Assembly (NCBI GenBank): GCA_937959375.1 | Contig: CALGLS010000244.1 | Coordinates: forward strand, 1-17,025 | From: an uncultured Saprospiraceae bacterium | Lineage (GTDB): Bacteria; Bacteroidota; Bacteroidia; Chitinophagales; Saprospiraceae | Direction of reading: 5' to 3' | DNA: 17,025 nucleotides | Shown here: positions 1 to 7,828 of the stretch, one piece after another | How positions within the stretch are numbered: position 1 is the first letter of the stretch | Layout of the letters: every line of letters starts with the position of its first letter | Notes under the pieces: generated by a model | What the model saw: the letters and a program-made list of their open reading frames with translations, nothing else | Database searches by the model: none | What the model was told of the DNA's origin: nothing | Position numbers and translations under genes: made by a program

Positions 1-627
1 AATGATCGAGATTGGTTTGCAAAACACAAACCGAAATACGAAGCTGCTCACGCCAATATGAAATTGGTTAGAGACGCGATTGGTCAAGAAATGGAAAAGG
101 TAGATAATATTGAAAAAACAAAATTGTACCGCATCTATCGAGATGTGCGCTTTTCGAAAAACAAACTTCCTTACAAAAACAACTTTGGTCTAATCATATA
201 CCGAGCTACAAAAATGCTCAGAGGATCCTACTACATCCAGATTGAGCCTGGAGGAAAATCAATCGTTGGCGGTGGATTCTGGGGGCCCAACCCTGCCGAC
301 CTAAAACTCATTCGTCAAAACATTGAACGCGATGATAAGCCACTTCGCAAAGTACTCAAAGCCGCTAAGTTCAAAAAATACTTTGGTGAACTAGAGGGAG
401 AAAAAGTAAAAACATCTCCGAAAGGATTCAGCAAAGAACATCCTGCAATTGACCTTTTGCGACACAAACAGTTTTATGCTTTTCGCACTTTTACAGATAA
501 AGAAGTAATGGATCCCAAATTTATATCTGAAGCAACAAAAACATTAAAAGCCATCCGTCCGTTTTTTGACTATATGAGTGAGATATTGACGACGGATTTG
601 AATGGGGTGCCGCTTTATGAAGAGTGA
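1..627 (+). CDS. DUF2461 domain protein, 5' end cut off by the window
   Basis: The reading frame is open from base 1, and the residues before the first internal Met (base 58) read DRDWFAKHKPKYE. This matches the conserved N-terminal 'N(N)R-x-WF-x-x-x-x-x-Y' start of DUF2461 proteins, so the true start lies outside the window and the Met at 58 is internal. About 208 residues are visible. As I recall the family is a little over 220 residues, so only a short N-terminal piece should be missing. Other family-like features are the stretch VRFSKNKLPYKNNFG (substrate or fold core), the GGGFWGP turn, and a C-terminal aromatic helix ending in PLYEE. No signal peptide or membrane segment is visible, so it is probably cytoplasmic. 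The biochemical function of DUF2461 (TIGR02453 type) is unknown to me. The stop codon is followed directly by intergenic element A, whose 3' arm and T-run could end its transcript. Confidence 0.85.
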   Translation, partial: NDRDWFAKHKPKYEAAHANMKLVRDAIGQEMEKVDNIEKTKLYRIYRDVRFSKNKLPYKNNFGLIIYRATKMLRGSYYIQIEPGGKSIVGGGFWGPNPADLKLIRQNIERDDKPLRKVLKAAKFKKYFGELEGEKVKTSPKGFSKEHPAIDLLRHKQFYAFRTFTDKEVMDPKFISEATKTLKAIRPFFDYMSEILTTDLNGVPLYEE

Positions 628-654
628 TTGAAGTGGGAGCTGGAAAAGACGGGA

Positions 655-762
655 GACGGAAGACCGAAGTCGGAAGTTTCCCTCTAACGTGGAAAGAACG
701 AACGAATTTCACTCGGTTGCAAGCTACGGTCGTGAGAAAACTTCGGTCTTCGGTCTTCGGTC
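655..762 (+). repeat. Intergenic palindromic element A built from GACCGAA heptamers
   Basis: The two 25-base arms, 655-679 and 738-762, are inverted copies with three mismatches. Both are made of a degenerate 7-base unit: GACCGAA reading out of the 5' arm, and CTTCGGT three times in tandem (741-761) in the 3' arm. The stretch 710-762 aligns without gaps to 7770-7822 (element B) at about 42 of 53 positions, and most differences are transitions. A run of seven Ts (763-769) follows the 3' arm, so in the + transcript the element could also act as a terminator for the DUF2461 gene, although the loop of 58 bases is long. No coding potential is apparent; the frames open across it are repeat translations. 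Confidence 0.75.
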
Positions 763-804
763 TTTTTTTCCACTTCCAACTTTTTTCCAAAAGAAAAAAA
801 ACAC

Positions 805-1473
805 ATGAATTTCATAAAAGACAACAAATTTTATCTCGGCTGTTTTCTCATCTTTTTACTAGTGGGAGCAGGACTCTTGATGAGTATAGAGCAGGGAGAC
901 GCAATTCTCTATTTCAGTGAACGACGAAATCCTGTTACCGATTTTTTCTTTAAATATTTTACGAAAGTAGGAGAAGAACACGGCTATATTGTAGTCATTT
1001 CAATTTTCTTATTTATTCGATTTCGCTATGCCCTACTCGCTTTTTGTGCAGGAGTTGGCGCATTGATTGTCAGTTACTTACTCAAATCGTACTTCAAACA
1101 TCCACGTCCTAAAGTTTACTTTAACCAAGAAGGTATCTTCGATCAAATACAAACGATAGAAGGCGTACATCTGCTCAGCGGGTCTATGAGTTTCCCATCA
1201 GGTCATACCGCCTCGGGTTTTGCACTATATGGCATAATCGCCTTTTTGGTTGGAAAACGCTGGTATTGGCAAATTGCACTCTTTATTGTTGCTTTTTTAG
1301 TAGGTTTTTCACGCATTTACCTCGTTCAACATTTTCTAAAAGATGTTTATTTAGGTGCCATTACTGGAACCAGCATTGCCTTGCTCATTTATTTGATAAA
1401 CAGCCGTTTCCCTTACAACAATCAACGCTGGATTGACCGCTCATTTGGTAAAAAACAGATTAATCAAGCTTAA
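805..1473 (+). CDS. PAP2-family membrane phosphatase
   Basis: This is a 222-residue integral membrane protein with the complete three-part phosphatidic acid phosphatase type 2 signature. C1 is K94-x6-R101-P102 (KSYFKHPRP), C2 is PSGH at 131-134, and C3 is SR-x5-H-x3-D (S159, R160, H166, D170). H134 and H166 are the expected catalytic residues and D170 the charge-relay residue. Hydrophobic segments lie near 9-27, 61-93, 137-150, 154-165 and 171-188, giving the usual five to six helix fold with the active site facing the periplasm. Likely substrates are lipid phosphates such as phosphatidate, phosphatidylglycerol phosphate or undecaprenyl diphosphate; sequence alone does not separate these. The ATG at 805 is chosen because the membrane helix starts just after it. 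It is 177 bases downstream of the DUF2461 gene, with element A between, so independent transcription is possible. I saw no clear promoter. Confidence 0.9.
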   Translation: MNFIKDNKFYLGCFLIFLLVGAGLLMSIEQGDAILYFSERRNPVTDFFFKYFTKVGEEHGYIVVISIFLFIRFRYALLAFCAGVGALIVSYLLKSYFKHPRPKVYFNQEGIFDQIQTIEGVHLLSGSMSFPSGHTASGFALYGIIAFLVGKRWYWQIALFIVAFLVGFSRIYLVQHFLKDVYLGAITGTSIALLIYLINSRFPYNNQRWIDRSFGKKQINQA

Positions 1474-1609
1474 GTAGAAAATAAGCTCTCAAACGACCAA
1501 AAAATCAAGATTTCACCCTCAAATCCACCTACAACAAGGCAAAAATTAAAACTTTAACATTTTCTGTAATATCTCTTGTCTGTTTCCTGCCTAAAATCTC
1601 CTTTTGGGA

Positions 1610-1639
1610 TTGGATAGATAGATAAAAAGGTTAAATTTG
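1610..1639 (+). promoter_or_regulatory. Bacteroidota-type promoter for the T9SS type B gene
   Basis: A -7 element TAAATTTG at 1632-1639 matches TAnnTTTG exactly. TTG at 1610-1612 lies 19 bases upstream, the usual -33 spacing for the primary sigma factor of Bacteroidota. Transcription would start near 1646 and leave a leader of about 50 bases. The leader contains GGAGG (1650-1654) and CCTCC (1666-1670), which can pair. Confidence 0.6.
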
Positions 1640-1695
1640 GCTATTTAAAGGAGGTCTGTGATTTTCCTCCCTATTTCAAACCAAACTTCAATAGC

Positions 1696-4600
1696 ATGAG
1701 ATATTGTTTATCCCTTGTTTTCTTTCTATTTTTTAGTCTTTCTGCCTTTGCTCAACCTGCCAATGATGATTGTGGCGGCTTAGTTGACCTAGGTGCAGTT
1801 CCATTTTGTCCTGACACTGTATTTTACACCAATGTAGATGCAACAGAAGAAGACATTGGAAATGATAATTTCCCAACTGGCTGTGACAACGGCGATATCG
1901 CTTTTGTAGGGCGAGATGTGTGGTTCCAGTTTACAACAGATGGAGCCATCGTTGATTATACCATTACTTGTACTGGACTTGCTGACGCTATGGGATCCAC
2001 CCCAATGTCAAACCCACAAGTTATGGTCTATCGTGGTGACTGTTCTTTCGATAACCTTTCTCTTGTAAAATGTGGTAGAGCGCTTGATGGTCAAAACGCA
2101 ATCGCAATTGATGTACTTGGGCTTGACCCAAATACCGACTACTTTATTCGAATCAACGACTGGTCGGCTACTGCTACTCCAAACTCAGGTACCTTCCAAT
2201 TATGTATCGATGAACTCGAACCTATTTACGTTATGGGAGATGACACAGCAGCAAGTACCTGTGAAGGAACCCTATACGATTCAGGAGGTGAAATGGGTGA
2301 TTATAGTAATAATGAAAACAATACTTTTACACTCTGTCCAAGCGAATTCCATGAGTGTATTTTAGTTGATGTTGATTTTTTCAATCTTGAAACTAACTTT
2401 GATTTTCTCAATGTATACGAAGGTGATGGCACTGGTGGTTTACTCATCGCATCATTGAATGGTGGTAGTGGAGCTAATCCTTTCGAAATCGAAGCCTCCT
2501 CCGATTGTATCACTTTTGAATTTACATCAGACGGTTCTGGAACAAACGAAGGATTCGAACTAACGTGGGTCTGTACTGTTGCGCCATGTGGTGGTTCTTC
2601 CGTTGACAATCCAACTGATATACCTAGTATTCCTTTCGATGATACTTTTAGTACCTGTGGAGAAGCTGCAACTATTGGCGAAAGCCCTTGTAACAACGCG
2701 CCTTTCCTCAATGGCCCCGACTACATATTTACTTACGATTCACCAGGTGATATTTGTGCATCAGTTATTATTTCTGGAGCTGACACGGGTACTGGTGTAT
2801 TAGTTTTAAACGGTCCACCAAATGATCCAGCAACCGTTTGTGTTGCTCAAAGTAATGCTGGCGCTATCGGAAGTGCTAACTTTCAAGCACCGGGTACTTA
2901 TTACATTATTGTTGCAAACGCAGCGGAATGTACCGACTTTAATATTACCATCGAAGAAGCTGATTGTACCCTATCCCCTGCTCTAGTAGATGCCCTTTGT
3001 AATCCACTCAACGGTTGTCAAGAAGTAGACAGCACAGGAGCAGTTCTACCTTCTGTCCTTTTCTTTGAAGATGGATTTCAAGACATTGAAGTTGTAAATG
3101 GAGTTAATGCAGGTTGTTGGTTCGGAGTAGGTACTGAACCTGATTTTTACTGGTTTACCATTGAAGCTCAAACAGATGGTCCTTTTGGTTTTATTTTAGA
3201 ATCTGCGGATGTTCCTTCTGATATTGATTTCAATGTATGGGGACCTTTTACGGAACAACAAGTATGTGATAGCGCTGGTATGGTTATCAGTTTTATTGAA
3301 AATAATGAACCCATTCGAAGTAGTTATGCTGGTGGTGCTCAACCTACAGGTTTGACTGACATTCATCCTGCTGACGGATATGCGGTAACAGATCTATATG
3401 ATTGTGATGGCGTTGGTGATCAAAATAATGATGACGTTGTAAGTACAATTGCTGCACTCGAAGGCGAGCACTATGTTGTGTTAGCTAATGACTGGGGTAA
3501 TCAAATAGAAAGTGGTGGTATCCAAATTGATTGGGCCCCTTCAGGAGAAGGTGTACTTGATCCTGATTTAAGTGATATAGAAGGTAGTGATACGACTATA
3601 TGCGCTGGCGAAATGGTTCAACTCGAGTTGCCCAACTGGATTACTACGGTTCAATGGATCACAAATACCAATACCTTGAGTTGTACCGATTGTAGTGATC
3701 CGATTGCTACACCAACTGTAACAACTACCTATGAAGCAATTGTTACCGGTGTTTGTTTGAACGATACCATCGAAGTTGAGGTATTTGTTTATGACCTTGA
3801 TGCGGGTTCAGATATCACTGTTTGTTTAGGACAAGATGTTACACTTAACCCCGGAGTTATTTATGATGAAACAGAATATGTTTGGACGGGTGACAATCTA
3901 AGTTGCACCAACTGTGCTGAACCTGTGGTTACCACCAACACGGCTGGCACGTTTACTTATATCGTTGAACAAATAGCGGCCAACTGTACTTTGATGGATA
4001 CTGTTGAATTAACGGTATTGAGTAACCCAACTCCGGTTTATGAAGTGAGTGATAGTACTGCTGTTTGCTTCACTGAATCGGTGGAACTAGGTGATCCAAG
4101 TAATGATCCAGCGTTGGATTATGTTTGGACTTCTAATCCTCCTGGTTTAAATTCTACTTTACCAAATCCAACTGCTTTCCCTCCAGAGAACACGACTTTT
4201 TATGTAACAGTAACCAGTGGCCTTTGCCCAATACCAAGCATGGATAGTGTTTTTGTTCGGGTAGATGTACAAGCGTTAGTTGATGTTGCAAATGATACCT
4301 TGGTTTGTCAAGGTGAGATTATAACACTAGGAAATACCACCATCCAACCAGGTGTAGAATATAGTTGGTCACCAACTACTGGCCTTGATGATCCAAGTAG
4401 CCCTAATGCTATTTTGACGGCTGATGTATCTGAGACTTACGTTTTGACTTCAACCTTTGGAGTTTGTACGCGAACAGATACTGTTGTAGTTGAAACTTCT
4501 GTGATTTCAATTGAGATTGAAAACGATCCTGACTCTATTACCATTTGTAAAGGTGAGGAAGTATTGTTGACGACTATTGCTGAGCCAAATGGCATCACTG

Positions 4601-6255
4601 TAAACTGGACAACGGACAATGGTAGTTTCACTGAAATGGGCGGACAGGTTACTGTTGCTCCAGATATCATTACTGAATATTATGCGACTGTAAATATTCC
4701 TGGTTGTACTAGAATAGATACCTTCCTAATTGATGTAGATAGTATTCCGCTGAACCTTGAAATTATGCCGGCTGATACTTCTATTTGTGAAGGTGAAACG
4801 ATCATTCTTTCAACACAGGCATATCAACAAGCAGACTTTCCAGATATCGAGTTAGAGTGGGAACCTCTAAATGGTCAACAAACACCTGACTCATTATTGA
4901 ATATGGTTATTACAGGAGACGTAACAACAACCTACTATCGAACAACGACCAATGGCGTTTGTACACAAGTAGATTCTGCTACAGTTATTGTACAACCGAT
5001 ACCAGAGATATTTATTACTCCTGCTCAATCTGTTGTATGTCCCGGTGATGTTGTCAATTTAGTAGCAACTTCACCTGACATTACTGAATTCACGTGGGAC
5101 GAAAATGCAACGCTTTCTTGTCTTGATTGTCCTGACCCAGTAGCCACTTTGGGCAATAGCTCACAGTCTTACACGGTTGAAGGAGAGTTTGAAGGATGTC
5201 CAACAATGGCAATGGCAAGCATTCAAGTGATACCACTTCCAGTGTTGAACGTTATCTCTAATAGACCCATATGTTTTGGAGGGAACCCCGTTGCATTAAA
5301 CCCAATGGCCGCAGAAGCTAACACAACTTATACTTGGACTTCTGAACCTGCTGGTTTTAATTCAACGGAAGTGAATCCATCAGTATCTCCAACGGTAACA
5401 ACAACTTATTTCGTAACCAGCGATAATGGTATTTGTACTCCGGTGACTGATCAGGTTACCATAGAAGTCGTAGAGTTTGCGTCCGTTGAAGCTGGCGAAG
5501 ATATTAGCATCTGTCAATTTGAGGGAGTTGAGCTTACAGCTCTTGGTAGCTCATCAGGTAACTATAGTTGGTCTACAGGATCAACTTCTAATTCAACAGA
5601 AGTGTCTACGAATGAAGTGGGTTCTACGGTTTACTATGTTAGTTTTGACAACAGCTGTGGACCTACTGCAACTGACTCGGTGACGGTAACTGTTTGGCAA
5701 AATGTGGAAATAGATCCGGTAGTGCCATTTAGCTTTAATCCAGAAGCAATGCCTACTTATATAGAAGGTCAAACAGTAACAATTACCGGAAATATAATAC
5801 CTGCAGGTCTTCCAAATTTAACTTACGAGTGGACATTCGATGGTCAACCTGTTCCAGGATCAACCAATCCGATCGAAGCAACATTTATCAATGACAACAC
5901 CCAGGTTACCTTGGTAGTTACAACCACTGATGGTTGTTCAGATTTTGAAAAGCAAAGAGTAGAAGTAAGTGTAGCTGAGTTTGAGATGCCGAATGCCTTT
6001 ACCCCTGATGGTGATGGGACAAATGATTACTTTAATTTAATATCATCTTTCGAAGACTTTGGAAATATTCAAACCTTCCAAATTTATAATCGATGGGGTA
6101 AACTCGTTTACGATAATGAAAATCCTGACCTTGGATGGGATGGAACCTTTAATGGGCAACCCTCTCCTTCTGATGTTTACATTTACCGAATTATTTATCA
6201 ACGATTATCTGGAGAAGTAAAAGAAGAAAGTGGTGAAGTGACTTTGATTCGATAA
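1696..6255 (+). CDS. Large T9SS type B secreted protein with CUB-like domain and nine Ig-like repeats
   Basis: This 1519-residue protein starts with a signal peptide (MRYCLSLVFF..., likely cut after AFA at 19). Residues 21-171 form a Cys-rich beta domain with the WFQFT motif seen in Bacteroidota surface proteins. Residues about 190-293 resemble a CUB domain (YDSGG, FDFLNVYEG, FEFTSDGSG, GFELTWVC). Two pre-peptidase-C-like beta domains follow (about 300-420 and 425-615). Nine Ig-like repeats then run from 627 to about 1336; their marker Cys in '(S/T)xCxG' falls at 636, 710, 791, 871, 951, 1031, 1115, 1193 and 1273, a period of 74-84. A PKD-like domain (1337-1427) precedes the type B sorting domain (1428-1519: NAFTPDGDGTND, YNRWGKLVY, WDGTFNGQP, VYIYRI). 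It is likely exported by the T9SS and anchored at or released from the cell surface, with an adhesive or structural role by inference. No catalytic motif is seen. It has its own promoter and terminator. Confidence 0.9.
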   Translation: MRYCLSLVFFLFFSLSAFAQPANDDCGGLVDLGAVPFCPDTVFYTNVDATEEDIGNDNFPTGCDNGDIAFVGRDVWFQFTTDGAIVDYTITCTGLADAMGSTPMSNPQVMVYRGDCSFDNLSLVKCGRALDGQNAIAIDVLGLDPNTDYFIRINDWSATATPNSGTFQLCIDELEPIYVMGDDTAASTCEGTLYDSGGEMGDYSNNENNTFTLCPSEFHECILVDVDFFNLETNFDFLNVYEGDGTGGLLIASLNGGSGANPFEIEASSDCITFEFTSDGSGTNEGFELTWVCTVAPCGGSSVDNPTDIPSIPFDDTFSTCGEAATIGESPCNNAPFLNGPDYIFTYDSPGDICASVIISGADTGTGVLVLNGPPNDPATVCVAQSNAGAIGSANFQAPGTYYIIVANAAECTDFNITIEEADCTLSPALVDALCNPLNGCQEVDSTGAVLPSVLFFEDGFQDIEVVNGVNAGCWFGVGTEPDFYWFTIEAQTDGPFGFILESADVPSDIDFNVWGPFTEQQVCDSAGMVISFIENNEPIRSSYAGGAQPTGLTDIHPADGYAVTDLYDCDGVGDQNNDDVVSTIAALEGEHYVVLANDWGNQIESGGIQIDWAPSGEGVLDPDLSDIEGSDTTICAGEMVQLELPNWITTVQWITNTNTLSCTDCSDPIATPTVTTTYEAIVTGVCLNDTIEVEVFVYDLDAGSDITVCLGQDVTLNPGVIYDETEYVWTGDNLSCTNCAEPVVTTNTAGTFTYIVEQIAANCTLMDTVELTVLSNPTPVYEVSDSTAVCFTESVELGDPSNDPALDYVWTSNPPGLNSTLPNPTAFPPENTTFYVTVTSGLCPIPSMDSVFVRVDVQALVDVANDTLVCQGEIITLGNTTIQPGVEYSWSPTTGLDDPSSPNAILTADVSETYVLTSTFGVCTRTDTVVVETSVISIEIENDPDSITICKGEEVLLTTIAEPNGITVNWTTDNGSFTEMGGQVTVAPDIITEYYATVNIPGCTRIDTFLIDVDSIPLNLEIMPADTSICEGETIILSTQAYQQADFPDIELEWEPLNGQQTPDSLLNMVITGDVTTTYYRTTTNGVCTQVDSATVIVQPIPEIFITPAQSVVCPGDVVNLVATSPDITEFTWDENATLSCLDCPDPVATLGNSSQSYTVEGEFEGCPTMAMASIQVIPLPVLNVISNRPICFGGNPVALNPMAAEANTTYTWTSEPAGFNSTEVNPSVSPTVTTTYFVTSDNGICTPVTDQVTIEVVEFASVEAGEDISICQFEGVELTALGSSSGNYSWSTGSTSNSTEVSTNEVGSTVYYVSFDNSCGPTATDSVTVTVWQNVEIDPVVPFSFNPEAMPTYIEGQTVTITGNIIPAGLPNLTYEWTFDGQPVPGSTNPIEATFINDNTQVTLVVTTTDGCSDFEKQRVEVSVAEFEMPNAFTPDGDGTNDYFNLISSFEDFGNIQTFQIYNRWGKLVYDNENPDLGWDGTFNGQPSPSDVYIYRIIYQRLSGEVKEESGEVTLIR

Positions 6256-6279
6256 CATAAAGATTGAACGATCTTGATG

Positions 6280-6319
6280 TCCCGAGCTTTGACTGTGTGT
6301 CGAGGTTCGGGATTTTTTT
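6280..6319 (+). terminator. Rho-independent terminator after the T9SS type B gene
   Basis: The arms 6280-6293 and 6299-6312 form a continuous 14-base-pair stem (three G-U pairs) with a five-base loop, followed by seven Ts (6313-6319). It begins 25 bases after the stop codon at 6255. It separates the large surface protein from the downstream lipoprotein, which has its own -7 element. Confidence 0.9.
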
Positions 6320-6350
6320 GTGTTTAGCTTCTACAATTTACTTACCTTTG
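6317..6350 (+). promoter_or_regulatory. Probable promoter of the beta-propeller lipoprotein gene
   Basis: TACCTTTG at 6343-6350 matches the Bacteroidota -7 consensus TAnnTTTG. The nearest TTTG (6317-6320) is 22 bases upstream, somewhat longer than the usual 19, and it overlaps the T-run of the preceding terminator. The -7 box is convincing; the -33 box is tentative. Confidence 0.5.
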
Positions 6351-6385
6351 CAGTACCAAACATTAATTAAATAGACATTAATCTC

Positions 6386-7459
6386 ATGAATACTTTCAAA
6401 AAATACACCTTTCTTTTCCTGATAAGTTTCAGTTTAATATTCGTTACATCCTGTGGTAAAGACGAGACTGAAGATGATCCAATCACTTCTTTTGGTGATG
6501 GTATTTTTGTTGTCAATACCGAGTCAGAGGTTTCGGAGAAAAGTTCGGTTAGCTACTATGACAGAACTCGAGATGAGGTAGCGAATGATATTTATTTAAA
6601 AAAGAACAGTGTGCCAATTCCCAAAGAACTATATTCCATGTCAGTGTTTGATGGGAAAGGGTATTTGATATTAGCTGGAGTAGGAAAGATAATTGTAGTG
6701 GATCCGATTAGTATGGAAATGCTGGCTACCATTGATGGCTTTGATATTCCTCATCACTTTTTACCAATAGGTAATAACAAAGCTTATGTAAGTGACTGGG
6801 GAAATGATGGCGTAACTGGCTCCGTAAAGATTGTTGATTTGGTAGGCAATAGCATTATTGGAACCATCCCAACAAGACGTGGCCCAGAACATTTACTCAA
6901 GCAAGGGAATAACGTTTATATATCTATGACTGGTGGTTTTTTCGTCGATTCAGTTGTTACCGTTATCAATACGGCTACGGATCAAATTGTTAAAAATATC
7001 GATGTTGAGCTGGTTCCATCAAGTATGCAACTGGATAAGAATGGTGACATCTGGGTGCTATGTCGTGGATTGATTGATTTCCAAAATCCTAATAATAGCC
7101 GTCAAGGAGAATTGATAAAGTTGGTGGATGACGAAATAGAATTATCTATAACAGTTGCTTCTGCAGCTAGTGATTTAGTTATCAACAATTCAAAAGATGT
7201 ACTTTACTTTTTGAATCCGATAGCCTCAAGTTGGACTTGGGAACATCCGATTGCATCAACTACTTTAGCTACTGTACCTTTCATTGATATTCCTGTCAAC
7301 CATTTGGGCTATGACCCAGAGACGAATCTACTGATCGGAGCTGACATTGGAAACACCCAACAGAATGGCGAGTTGGTACTCTTTGATTCGAATGGGAAAG
7401 AAGAAACTCGTTTTGAAGTTGGCATATTACCTACTAACTTTTGGGCTAGAAGCTTTTAA
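6386..7459 (+). CDS. Surface beta-propeller lipoprotein (DUF5074/YncE-like)
   Basis: This 357-residue protein has a lipoprotein signal peptide: basic MNTFKK, a hydrophobic core, and lipobox VTSC with the lipidated Cys at 23. The following residues are acidic (GKDETEDD), a pattern reported to favour export to the outer face of the outer membrane in Bacteroidota. The body is made of propeller-like blades with repeated short motifs: KIIVVDPISMEMLATI, AYVSDWG (133-139), SVKIVDLVGNSIIGTI, VYISMTGG, VTVINTATDQIVKNID and GDIWVLCRG. This is the DUF5074/YncE type of surface-exposed propeller. The ligand is unknown. It follows the T9SS type B gene on the same strand but is separated from it by a terminator. 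It converges on xseB with only 16 bases between the two stop codons and no clear terminator there. The ATG at 6386 gives a well-formed signal peptide. Confidence 0.85.
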   Translation: MNTFKKYTFLFLISFSLIFVTSCGKDETEDDPITSFGDGIFVVNTESEVSEKSSVSYYDRTRDEVANDIYLKKNSVPIPKELYSMSVFDGKGYLILAGVGKIIVVDPISMEMLATIDGFDIPHHFLPIGNNKAYVSDWGNDGVTGSVKIVDLVGNSIIGTIPTRRGPEHLLKQGNNVYISMTGGFFVDSVVTVINTATDQIVKNIDVELVPSSMQLDKNGDIWVLCRGLIDFQNPNNSRQGELIKLVDDEIELSITVASAASDLVINNSKDVLYFLNPIASSWTWEHPIASTTLATVPFIDIPVNHLGYDPETNLLIGADIGNTQQNGELVLFDSNGKEETRFEVGILPTNFWARSF

Positions 7460-7475
7460 ACGATGAAGCAGTCTG

Positions 7476-7673
7476 CTACTCTTCAAACAAGCCTTTGAGC
7501 TCGTCTTCCGTTTTTCGTAATTTCTCTCTACAGTACTTGATAAGCACAGCTGCACGTTTTGATTTTTCCGAAAGGTCATCAATCGAAACAGTAGCTTCCT
7601 GCAATTCTTGTACAATTGTCTTGAGCTCTGCCATGGCTTCTTCGTAACTGAGGTCGGTTATTTTTTTGCTCAT
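7476..7673 (-). CDS. xseB: Exodeoxyribonuclease VII small subunit
   Basis: A 65-residue protein with the XseB signature: YEEAMAELKTIVQELQ (10-25), then a second helix carrying the charged pattern DDLSEKSKRAAVLIKYCREKL (33-53), including the usual Cys next to a basic residue. The small subunit forms helical hairpins that bind the large subunit coiled coil in the nuclease that degrades single-stranded DNA. Its length is slightly short for the family (about 70-80). It sits downstream of xseA on the same strand, 155 bases away, with element B between them. The ATG at 7673 is the only start that fits. The gene ends 16 bases from the convergent lipoprotein gene. Confidence 0.93.
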   Translation of the reverse strand: MSKKITDLSYEEAMAELKTIVQELQEATVSIDDLSEKSKRAAVLIKYCREKLRKTEDELKGLFEE

Positions 7674-7688
7674 TTTTTATTTTTTTGT

Positions 7689-7825
7689 GGAGACGGAAGG
7701 CGGAAGATCGAAGACGGGAGTCCGAAGTCCGAACCTGTCTATCTGGGCTGCCAGATAGAGACGGAAGTCCACTCAATCGCGAGTTACGATAGCGGGAAAA
7801 CTTCGGTCTTCGGACTTCCGTCTCC
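7689..7825 (+). repeat. Intergenic palindromic element B, between xseA and xseB
   Basis: The arms 7689-7713 and 7801-7825 are inverted copies matching at 22 of 25 positions and are made of the same degenerate heptamer (GACGGAA/GACCGAA type) as element A. The 3' half (7770-7822) aligns gap-free to 710-762 in element A at about 79 percent. An additional perfect hairpin sits inside: TCTATCTGG (7738-7746), loop GCTG, CCAGATAGA (7751-7759). The element fills almost all of the 155-base gap between the xseA stop and the xseB start, so it would lie inside the xseAB transcript if these genes are co-transcribed. Confidence 0.75.
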
Positions 7826-7828
7826 CAA

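Noticed and set aside
624..920. Open frame of 98 codons over element A and the start of the PAP2 gene
   Set aside because: Its first half translates the GACCGAA heptamers and its second half is out of frame with the well-supported PAP2 gene; no family resemblance.
1467..1487. AGCTTA/TAAGCT inverted repeat at the end of the PAP2 gene as a terminator
   Set aside because: Only six base pairs, AT-rich, nine-base loop and no T-run after it.
3580..5700. Regular repetition suggestive of a DNA tandem array or CRISPR
   Set aside because: The 240-base period comes from diverged Ig-like protein repeats; there are no identical DNA repeats with spacers.
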